Positions 1 through 6,785 of a stretch of 13,890 bases of DNA are shown here, piece after piece (the stretch's first letter is position 1; every line of letters begins with the position of its first letter). Origin of the DNA: an uncultured Dermabacteraceae bacterium (GTDB lineage: Bacteria > Actinomycetota > Actinomycetes > Actinomycetales > Dermabacteraceae); the NCBI GenBank assembly GCA_943913905.1, contig CALTZZ010000057.1:1-13890 (forward strand), given 5' to 3'. Below the pieces are notes generated by a model. That model did no database searches. It saw only the letters and a program-made list of their open reading frames with translations, and was not told the DNA's origin. The position numbers and the translations under genes were made by a program.

Positions 1-630
1 GACCAGACTCACGGGCACAGAACAGGGCAGTTCCGTTTCACGGTAGGGGCCAACGTGCACGGTTGCCAGGTATGGCGACATCGGGCGAGTCATGCTGTAC
101 ACCCACGTGGTGGCGTTGCCGTTGCGGGTGCACGAGTCGAGCGTGCCGTTCGCGACCACGAAGAACTCGGTCCCCGTAGTCACGCTGATCCGATACGTCG
201 CCTTATTAGCGGCATCGTTATTGCACGGGAACCAGCCCGGTGCTCCTTGGGGCTGCGAGCCAACCATAGAACCGTCGGTCAGTTCCTCCCAGCCGGCTGC
301 GCCGTGGGTTCCAGGCACGGGCCCGGGTTTTCCGTGCACGTGAATGTCAAGAACAAACCGTTCTCCCGCGTCGCGATGCCCAACGTTGACGACCAAGCCG
401 GTGGACTTCGACCGATAGTTGACCCGTTCCCCGTCAACATAGGCTTTGCCCGCGTGCAGGTCCCGCAGGTCCACGTCGATTTTTGACGTAGGCTCCAGGA
501 TTTCAACGTGCAGCTGGGCTCGCTCGTCCAGCCGGTTCGTCGTGACCTTGTAGGTGAGGTCAAGGTCGTAGTGCGTCACGCGGTAGCGAGTATCACCGTG
601 CCCGTTCAGGTAGGGGTCGGGAGAAGCCAT
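1..630 (-). CDS. M1-family metallopeptidase, N-terminal fragment (gene continues beyond the left edge)
   Basis: Frame read by hand from the ATG at 630-628: 210 codons, open to position 1. The product begins MASPDPYLNGHGDTRYRV and continues with an all-beta N-domain. Around residues 124-164 it has the pattern GSQPQGAPGWFPCNND, then DAANKATYRISV and FFVVANGTL. This is the typical N-terminal beta-saddle of M1 zinc aminopeptidases (PepN/leukotriene-A4-hydrolase-like), where WFPCND...KATY is strongly conserved. The catalytic GxMEN and HExxH(18)E motifs would lie further left and are not in the window, so activity cannot be judged. There is no signal peptide, which suggests a cytoplasmic enzyme. 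The start lies 11 nt after the stop of the Pls-type synthetase, with only a weak CGGA as ribosome site, so translation is probably coupled to it. Family assignment is firm; the natural substrate is inference. Confidence 0.88.
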   Translation of the reverse strand, partial: MASPDPYLNGHGDTRYRVTHYDLDLTYKVTTNRLDERAQLHVEILEPTSKIDVDLRDLHAGKAYVDGERVNYRSKSTGLVVNVGHRDAGERFVLDIHVHGKPGPVPGTHGAAGWEELTDGSMVGSQPQGAPGWFPCNNDAANKATYRISVTTGTEFFVVANGTLDSCTRNGNATTWVYSMTRPMSPYLATVHVGPYRETELPCSVPVSLV

Positions 631-641
631 ATGGGGTCCGA

Positions 642-3600
642 TCAGTTGTTGGTGGCCTGCCGGTCATCGATCCATGGGGTAATCGGATTGCCGATCCATC
701 GAGTCTTGTCGGGGGCGGCTTCACCGCGCATCACGAGCGAGCCGGGGCCCACCGTGGCGTGGCGGCCGAGTTTCGCTGCGGGAAGGATGACCGAGTTGGG
801 GCCGAGCGTTGCGCCCGGACCCACGACAACGGAATCCGTTGCCATGACACGGTCATGGAACAGGTGCGTTTGGATCACGCAGCCGCGGTTAACCGTGGCA
901 CCGGCGCCCAGCTCGATCAGGTCGTGCTCGGGCAGCCAGTAGGTTTCACACCATACGCCCTTCCCCACTGTGGCTCCCATCAGGGTGAAGTAGAAGTTGA
1001 GCAGCATCGTTCCCGGAACGAACCGTAGGAGCCACGGCACGGCTACCGATTCCACGAAGGCGTCGGCGAGTTCCCCGCGCCACACGAAGCTCGACCAGAG
1101 CGGGTGTTCCGAGGCCTTCCATCGGCCAGCAAGAATCCATTTTGCGAGTACGGCGAGGACGACGGCGACCGCGCCGCACGCGAGGAGCACAACGCCGGAT
1201 GCTGCCGCCGCGAGGAGCCATCCTCCGACGGATGCGAGGTACGCCAGCGCTGCGGCGCCAAGGAGGTGGAGGCACAGGTGTACGAGGAGCGCGAATGCGC
1301 GGCACGATTCGACGATGCCTCGAGCGATCCGCAGCCCGGTCGTCGGAGCGTAGGTGCGTGATTGATCTACGTCTGAATGGGTGCGGCGCAGCTTCTCGGG
1401 CGGTGACCCGAGCCACGATGCCCCCGGCTTCGCTTTCTTGCGGCGCGGTGCCGCCGACAACACGGCGACGAGCGACTTCTTCGGCACCTTGCGGCCCGGC
1501 GCTGTCATCCCGGAATTACCCACGAACGCGCCACGCCCCACCTTCACGTTCTCGATGCGGAGCCAGCCGCCACCGAGCTCGTAGCCGCCGATGAGCGTGT
1601 CATCGGCAAGGAATGCGCCTTCGCCCACTCGCGTGAGTTTCGGGATCATGAGCACCGTGGATGCTTCCGCGTTCTTGCCGATCTGGGCGCCAAGGAGACG
1701 CAGCCAGAGGTTCGTGGCCATGCCTGCATACAGCGGGAACAGCCACGTGCGGGCCTCGTCCATGACTCGAAGCGTGGCCCACGCGCGCAGCGAGCGAAGG
1801 CTTTGGGTGGGGTGGTGCCCAACCTCGATGCCGATGCTCAAGAGTCGCACCACAACAATGATCGCGAGCGCTAGGGCCAGGTAACCGGCGAGCCCCGCGA
1901 GGGGAAGCCAGGTCAGGGCCGTCACGACAGCGTCGCGGAGCGTCTCGGTGGAGCGCAGCGGCTGCCACATCACGGCAGCCCCCACGAAGATGGCGAACAC
2001 GGGAAGCAGCGAGATAGCGACACCGGTAGCCGCGTACAGAAGGGTGAAGAGCGGGCGGTGCGGTGGGCGGCGGTCCTCCCAGGGACCCCGTGCAGCTCCG
2101 GCAAGCCCCGCGGGGCTGCCCGCGACGCGTTCACCGGCGCCGATCCGGCCAAAGACGGTAGATCCGGCAGCTACCTCGGCGTCAGCGCCGAGCCTGGTGC
2201 CGCCCAGAATCGTGGACCTGGCGCCAATGCGAGCACGGCGCCCTACCTTGATGGTGCCAACATGAACTTGGGCACCATCGATCCAATGGGCTTGGAGGTC
2301 CACTTCTGGTTCCACGGAGCAACCGTCGCCGAGCTTGAGGTGGCCGGTGATCGGTGGCATCGAATGCAGGTCGATGTTTGTGCCCATCGTGCAGCCGAGG
2401 AGGCGCGCGTACCACCGCACGAGCCCGGCACCGGCGATGAGCCCCGCGCCCATTTCGTCTGCGATGCGTTCAGCGAGCCACAGCCGGAAATGCTCGCGCC
2501 CGCCGCGTGCATACGAGCCCGGCCCCACGTTCCTGAGGAGCAGTCGAGCGGCTATCGCGGTGATGAAGAGCCGGCCAGGCTGGAACACCAGGAATACCCA
2601 TGCGAGCGCCAGCATCCACCACTCGGGAAGCGCCGCCACCTGGGCGGGAACATCCCATCCCAGAGCATCGGTGATCCTCGCCCCAAGCGCGAGCCAGAAC
2701 ACCCAGCGCAGGCCACTCACGGTGCGCAGCGCCAGCACTGAGGCGACCTGCGCCCACTGGAAGCTGCGGGGCAACGGCTGCACCTGTTCGTTGAGCCTGC
2801 CGGCCGGGGTATCGAGTTGGTCGAGCCACGTGGCGAACGCACCGAGCGTGTGGTGCTCGTACACGTCGGCCACCGTGGCCGTAACGAAGCGCTCGCGCAC
2901 GCGCGCCACGATCTGGGCTGCAGTAAGAGAACCACCGCCCAGGTCAAAGAAGTCTTCGCTTACGCTCGTGGGCCGGGAGCCCAGGACGTCGTTCCAGATG
3001 CCCGCGAGCCAGTTGGCCGTCTCGCCGAGGTCAGCGGACTCGGCCGAATCGTCCGGCAGCGGCCACGGGAGCGCATTGCGGTCAATCTTCCCCGACGTGC
3101 GGGTGGGGAGGTCATCCACGATCGCGAGTCGCGGCACCAGTGCGGCAGGCATATCTGACCGCAGTTTCTCGAGCGAGGCGGCACGGTCAAAGGTGGAATC
3201 AACGGTGATGTACCCGACGATCAGTGCGTTACCGCTCGCCGTCTTACGCACAGCTGCTGCCGCACCGCCAACACCGGGCAGTGACAGCAGTGCGGAATCG
3301 ATCTCGCCCAGTTCGATTCGCCGGCCACCAATCTTGACCTGGTCATCGGCGCGGCCACGGAACAGGAGCCCTGCGGGATCGTTAACCACGACGTCTCCCG
3401 AGCGGTATGCGCGATCCCACCCAAGCCCGGGCATCGGTGCATACTTTTCCGCGTCCTTCTCCGGGTCCAGGTAACGTGCCAGCCCCACGCCGCCAATGAT
3501 GAGTTCCCCTTCAGCACCTTCGGGAACAGGGTTGCCGTCGGCGTCAACGACCGCGAGGTCCCACCCGTCGAGCGGCAAACCGATCCTCACGGGAGCCTCC

Positions 3601-4544
3601 CCCGTAACTTGGGCACCACACGACACCACTGTTGCCTCCGTGGGTCCGTACGTGTTCCACACTTCTCGATTGGGGGTCGCGAAACGGGTCCCGAGTTCCG
3701 GTGGGCACGCTTCGCCGCCGACGATGAGCAGGCGCACACGGTCCATGGCTTCTGCGGGCCAGAGCGACACGAGCGTGGGAACCGTGGAGACGATCGTGAT
3801 GTCGTTTGCCATGAGCCACGGCCCCAGGTCCATGCCGGACTTAACGAGCGAGCGCGGTGCGGGCACCAGACAGGCACCGTATGCCCAGGCCAGCCACATT
3901 TCCTCGCAGCTCGCGTCGAACGCGACAGAGAGCCCGGCCATCACGCGGTCTCCCGGGGCGATCGGCTGGCGCTGCAGGAACATGCGTTTCTCCGCGTCCA
4001 CGAAAGCTCCGCCGCTGCGGTGTGTGACGGCAACGCCTTTGGGCTTGCCAGTGGAACCGGACGTAAAAATAACCCAGCAGTCATCGTCGAGAGTGGGGTG
4101 CTCGGGCTCGATCGGTTCGCGCGGCTCACTCAGGCGGCTGGTCACCACCAGGTCCGCTGTCACAACAGCCGCTGCAGCCGATTCCTCGAACACGGTACGG
4201 GCGCGCTCGTCGGGGTCTTCGGCGTCGACGGGGACGTACGCGCAGCCGGCCAGCAAGATCCCCAGCACTGCGACGTAGAGGTCTGCCGTACCTGACGGCA
4301 CACGGACACCCACTTTTTCGCCGCGCCCAATACCGAGTTCCGCCAAGTTGGCCGCCACGACGCTCGCTGCTTCGTGGAATTCGCTATAGGTCAGGATGGA
4401 CGTGCCGGTGTCGATTGCGGGGGCATCACCGTGCTCGTCAACGGTGGTCAGAAAGATGTCTACGAGAGTACGGGGCTCGGGTGCGCGGAGGCCTCCGAGC
4501 AGTGATTCGGGGACCTGGGGCGAAGACTCAAAAGTTGAAGACAC
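642..4544 (-). CDS. pls: Pls/PosA-type single-module non-ribosomal peptide synthetase (epsilon-poly-L-lysine-synthetase-like)
   Basis: 1300 residues. The adenylation domain (about 25-495) shows TSGSTGKPKG (161-170), NTYGPTE (297-303), YRSGD (380-384), GRADDQVKIGG (397-407) and the A10 lysine K486 in TSGKIDRN. The carrier domain (about 510-575) has LGGGSL with phosphopantetheine serine S539. About six membrane segments follow (roughly 597-622, 643-670, 832-858, 871-905, 1083-1107, 1110-1137). They separate three homologous soluble domains (715-797, 950-1032, 1189-1271) that resemble left-handed beta-helix acyltransferases. No condensation or thioesterase domain is present. This is the architecture of Streptomyces Pls, which joins amino acids through a side-chain amine. 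The third A-domain specificity position is E214, in FDASCEEM, which could suit a cationic amino acid (inference). The start is GTG at 4544; TAA lies in frame two codons upstream, so no earlier start exists. The symbol gives the family; the polymer made is unknown. Confidence 0.9.
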   Translation of the reverse strand: MSSTFESSPQVPESLLGGLRAPEPRTLVDIFLTTVDEHGDAPAIDTGTSILTYSEFHEAASVVAANLAELGIGRGEKVGVRVPSGTADLYVAVLGILLAGCAYVPVDAEDPDERARTVFEESAAAAVVTADLVVTSRLSEPREPIEPEHPTLDDDCWVIFTSGSTGKPKGVAVTHRSGGAFVDAEKRMFLQRQPIAPGDRVMAGLSVAFDASCEEMWLAWAYGACLVPAPRSLVKSGMDLGPWLMANDITIVSTVPTLVSLWPAEAMDRVRLLIVGGEACPPELGTRFATPNREVWNTYGPTEATVVSCGAQVTGEAPVRIGLPLDGWDLAVVDADGNPVPEGAEGELIIGGVGLARYLDPEKDAEKYAPMPGLGWDRAYRSGDVVVNDPAGLLFRGRADDQVKIGGRRIELGEIDSALLSLPGVGGAAAAVRKTASGNALIVGYITVDSTFDRAASLEKLRSDMPAALVPRLAIVDDLPTRTSGKIDRNALPWPLPDDSAESADLGETANWLAGIWNDVLGSRPTSVSEDFFDLGGGSLTAAQIVARVRERFVTATVADVYEHHTLGAFATWLDQLDTPAGRLNEQVQPLPRSFQWAQVASVLALRTVSGLRWVFWLALGARITDALGWDVPAQVAALPEWWMLALAWVFLVFQPGRLFITAIAARLLLRNVGPGSYARGGREHFRLWLAERIADEMGAGLIAGAGLVRWYARLLGCTMGTNIDLHSMPPITGHLKLGDGCSVEPEVDLQAHWIDGAQVHVGTIKVGRRARIGARSTILGGTRLGADAEVAAGSTVFGRIGAGERVAGSPAGLAGAARGPWEDRRPPHRPLFTLLYAATGVAISLLPVFAIFVGAAVMWQPLRSTETLRDAVVTALTWLPLAGLAGYLALALAIIVVVRLLSIGIEVGHHPTQSLRSLRAWATLRVMDEARTWLFPLYAGMATNLWLRLLGAQIGKNAEASTVLMIPKLTRVGEGAFLADDTLIGGYELGGGWLRIENVKVGRGAFVGNSGMTAPGRKVPKKSLVAVLSAAPRRKKAKPGASWLGSPPEKLRRTHSDVDQSRTYAPTTGLRIARGIVESCRAFALLVHLCLHLLGAAALAYLASVGGWLLAAAASGVVLLACGAVAVVLAVLAKWILAGRWKASEHPLWSSFVWRGELADAFVESVAVPWLLRFVPGTMLLNFYFTLMGATVGKGVWCETYWLPEHDLIELGAGATVNRGCVIQTHLFHDRVMATDSVVVGPGATLGPNSVILPAAKLGRHATVGPGSLVMRGEAAPDKTRWIGNPITPWIDDRQATNN

Positions 4545-4613
4545 GCCTTACTGTATCGAGAAACGTTCAGGAAACTCTGCAACAGGGCATGGGTCGTGGG
4601 CGATGCCATCCCT
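4545..4613 (-). other. Short mtr-pls intergenic gap
   Basis: 69 bp between the mtr stop and the synthetase GTG. No terminator-like hairpin with a T-run is visible after mtr, so read-through into the synthetase gene is likely. On the minus strand TACAGT (4555-4550) fits a TANNNT -10 element just 5 nt before the GTG, and AAGG (4549-4546) could serve as a poorly spaced ribosome site. No good -35 hexamer stands 16-18 nt upstream of TACAGT. A separate promoter is therefore possible but unsupported. Confidence 0.3.
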
Positions 4614-6059
4614 TTAAACGGTTTGCAGAAGCGCGTTCTCGATTACCTCTGGCATCGCGGGGTGAATCCAGTACTGGCCGCGAGCGAGCTCGTAAGCGCT
4701 TTGCCCTGTGCACATCGCCTGAATGAGTTGCTGGATCAATGTTGGAGCGTGGGGACCCACGATGTGGGCACCGAGGATTCGCCCGCTTTCAGCATCGGTG
4801 ATCACCTTCGCGAAATCACCGGGGGCGCGCTTTCCCATTGCCCACCCATACGCAACGTCAGCAAATTCTTGCCGGCCCACCCTGATCTCTCGACCGCTCT
4901 CGGCAGCCGCCACCGCCGCCTCGTCTTCCGTCGCGCCGACGGATGCGACCTGTGGGTGCGTGAACACTGCGGCGGGAACGGGAAGGTTATCTGAACGCTG
5001 AAGACCGTCGGGATGCAGAATGTTGTGGCGTGCAATCCGTAGTTCTCGGTTCGCCACGTGCTTGAGCTGATACTTCGAGCTGACATCGCCCACGGCCCAC
5101 ATGCCCGGCATGACCTGCCCGTGAGCGTCGAGAACGCGCTGGTAGGCATCAACCGCGATGCGACCGTCCTCGTGCATTCCCATTCCCGCCTCCGCGGCGC
5201 CAAGAGTGTCCGCATTGGAACGTCGCCCCGTGGCAACCAGGATCTCCGCCACGTCGAGTTCGCTGGGCTCTGAACCAGAGAGCTGCAGACGCACCCGACC
5301 GTCGTCGGTGCGCGTCACCTGGTTCACGGCGGTATTGAAGTGAACGGTGTAGCGTTCCTGTGCCACTTCGGAGATACGCCGGGAAATGTCGCGGTCGAAA
5401 TGACGCAAAAGCGACCCGGAACGGGCAATGAGATGAACCGTGCTCCCCAACGCCGCAAGCACGTGCGCGAACTCGAGGGCGATCACGCCCGAGCCGAGGA
5501 TCGCGATCGATTCGGGCAGGCTCTCGATCCGCATGATTGAGTCACTCGTGTGAGGTTGTGCCTCCGCTAACCCCGACACCGGCGGCAGCACTGGACGTGA
5601 ACCCGCACCGATCACGAATGTCTCACCGGTGATGCGGCGGGTGCCGTCGGCCTCCTCGACCTCGATTTCCTTGTCTCCCACGAAGCGCGCGGTGCCCCGC
5701 AGATAGGTGAGGTTCGAGTTGTCCGGGTGGTGAGCGCGGTAATCCTCGCCGCCGCTCGCGATCGGGTCGATTCTGCCGAAGATCCTGTCTCGCACCGCAG
5801 GGAAGTCCACCCCGTTCAGGTCCGCGTCCACATTGAACGGGTCTGCGTGAGAGGCCGTGTGCGCTACGTCTGCCGTGTGAACGAACATTTTCGTGGGAAT
5901 ACACCCCACGTTGAGGCACGTACCGCCAAATGCTCCTTGGGATCCCACTCCCCTGTCGATATACGCGATCGATTTGTGCGCGAATTCGGGCCCGGGGAAA
6001 GAGTTCACGGAGCCGGAGCCAATAAGAACGATGTCAAAGTGTTCGGTAGCGGAAGCCAT
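4614..6059 (-). CDS. mtr: Mycothione reductase (NADPH-dependent flavoprotein disulfide reductase)
   Basis: 481 residues, class I pyridine-nucleotide disulfide oxidoreductase fold. It should reduce mycothiol disulfide back to mycothiol with NADPH in the cytoplasm. Visible features: the FAD-binding start HFDIVLIGSGSVN (7-19), the redox disulfide GGTCLNVGCIPTKM with C48 and C53, the NADPH-binding ILGSGVIALEFAH (187-199), the second FAD motif WAVGDVSSKY (321-330), and the C-terminal His-Glu pair HPAMPEVIENAL with H467 and E471. GTCLNVGCIPTKMF and the early GSGSxN pattern favour mycothione reductase over lipoamide dehydrogenase or glutathione reductase. The ATG at 6059 sits directly behind GAAGGA, an unusually short spacing. 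The divergent yigZ-like start is 33 bp away, and the synthetase gene begins 69 bp downstream on the same strand, so co-transcription is possible. Confidence 0.92.
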   Translation of the reverse strand: MASATEHFDIVLIGSGSVNSFPGPEFAHKSIAYIDRGVGSQGAFGGTCLNVGCIPTKMFVHTADVAHTASHADPFNVDADLNGVDFPAVRDRIFGRIDPIASGGEDYRAHHPDNSNLTYLRGTARFVGDKEIEVEEADGTRRITGETFVIGAGSRPVLPPVSGLAEAQPHTSDSIMRIESLPESIAILGSGVIALEFAHVLAALGSTVHLIARSGSLLRHFDRDISRRISEVAQERYTVHFNTAVNQVTRTDDGRVRLQLSGSEPSELDVAEILVATGRRSNADTLGAAEAGMGMHEDGRIAVDAYQRVLDAHGQVMPGMWAVGDVSSKYQLKHVANRELRIARHNILHPDGLQRSDNLPVPAAVFTHPQVASVGATEDEAAVAAAESGREIRVGRQEFADVAYGWAMGKRAPGDFAKVITDAESGRILGAHIVGPHAPTLIQQLIQAMCTGQSAYELARGQYWIHPAMPEVIENALLQTV

Positions 6060-6079
6060 TCCTTCAGCCTAGAGGCCCG

Positions 6080-6085
6080 TATCGT
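6080..6085 (+). promoter_or_regulatory. Possible leaderless -10 element for the yigZ-like gene
   Basis: TATCGT fits the actinobacterial TANNNT -10 pattern and ends exactly 7 nt before the ATG at 6093. That is the spacing seen in leaderless mRNAs. No Shine-Dalgarno sequence precedes this ATG, which agrees with the idea. The -35 region (around CATTCC at 6057-6062) is poor. Confidence 0.3.
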
Positions 6086-6092
6086 GGGCACT

Positions 6093-6785
6093 ATGGAAAT
6101 TCTGGAGACGAAGCCTGAGCTGGGCGACGCGATGCGGTTGATCTCCGCCCCACTCGAGCATTCGCTCACGATCACGAAATCGGAATTCATCGCGTACCTC
6201 GCGCCCGTGAACACCGTTGATGACGCAGATCGCGTGATCCGCGAGCGCCGCGCCCTGCACCCGCATGCTCGTCACCACTGCACGGCGCTCACCCTTGGCA
6301 CCCCGGTTGCGCTGCAGCGATCCAACGATGACGGTGAGCCGGGTGGAACGGCAGGGATGCCAATGGCTAACGCGTTACGAGGGCGGTCCATGACGAACAT
6401 CATGGCTGTGGTCACCCGCTATTTCGGTGGGGTGAAGCTCGGGGCGGGCGGGCTCACCCGCGCCTACGGTAGCGCGGTGACAGAGGCGCTGGATGCTGCT
6501 GAGTCCCGCGGTTTGCTCATGGAACGTACGATCCGCGAAGTCTCGTCTCTCGGCGTCGGATACGACATCACTGGCCCGTTCGAAGCACAGTTTCGGGCAT
6601 GGGCCGATTCCCACGCAGTCACGGTGGAGTCAGCCGATTACGACGCTGCGGGCCTCGCCCTGACACTCGTGCACGAGCCGGGACTCGAGGGCGCGATTGA
6701 GGCTGCGGCAGCCGAATTCAGTTCTGGCGCCGTGCAGCCTACTCGCGTGGGGTTTGCCTTCGTGGACGTCCCTCTGACGCGGTGA
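6093..6785 (+). CDS. yigZ: YigZ/IMPACT-family protein (UPF0029)
   Basis: 230 residues from the ATG at 6093. The conserved IMPACT N-domain lies at about 15-125. It includes TKSEFIA, a HHCTALTLG strand, DDGEPGGTAGMPM, and the family signature NIMAVVTRYFGGVKLG followed by AGGLTRAYGSA. A smaller C-terminal ferredoxin-like domain follows, as in E. coli YigZ. The biochemical role of bacterial YigZ is not settled; eukaryotic IMPACT acts on translation control, so a link to ribosomes or RNA is only suggestive. The open frame extends further upstream, but that part lies antisense to mtr and has no family similarity, so I rejected it. An ATG at 6132 is an alternative start and would still keep the whole domain. 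The 3' end overlaps the convergent pabAB gene by 47 nt. Confidence 0.9.
   Translation: MEILETKPELGDAMRLISAPLEHSLTITKSEFIAYLAPVNTVDDADRVIRERRALHPHARHHCTALTLGTPVALQRSNDDGEPGGTAGMPMANALRGRSMTNIMAVVTRYFGGVKLGAGGLTRAYGSAVTEALDAAESRGLLMERTIREVSSLGVGYDITGPFEAQFRAWADSHAVTVESADYDAAGLALTLVHEPGLEGAIEAAAAEFSSGAVQPTRVGFAFVDVPLTR

Noticed and set aside
2335..3474. 379-residue plus-strand open frame opposite the synthetase gene
   Set aside because: Low-complexity Ser/Arg/Pro-rich translation without any family pattern; the minus-strand frame carries clear NRPS motifs, so this is an antisense shadow in high-GC DNA.
4607..4630. Terminator after mtr from the AAACCGTTT palindrome
   Set aside because: It overlaps the stop codon, has only a few A-T-rich pairs and no U-run.
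5727..6092. Upstream extension of the yigZ-like reading frame
   Set aside because: It lies antisense to mtr, shows no similarity to the family, and the IMPACT domain begins only after 6093.
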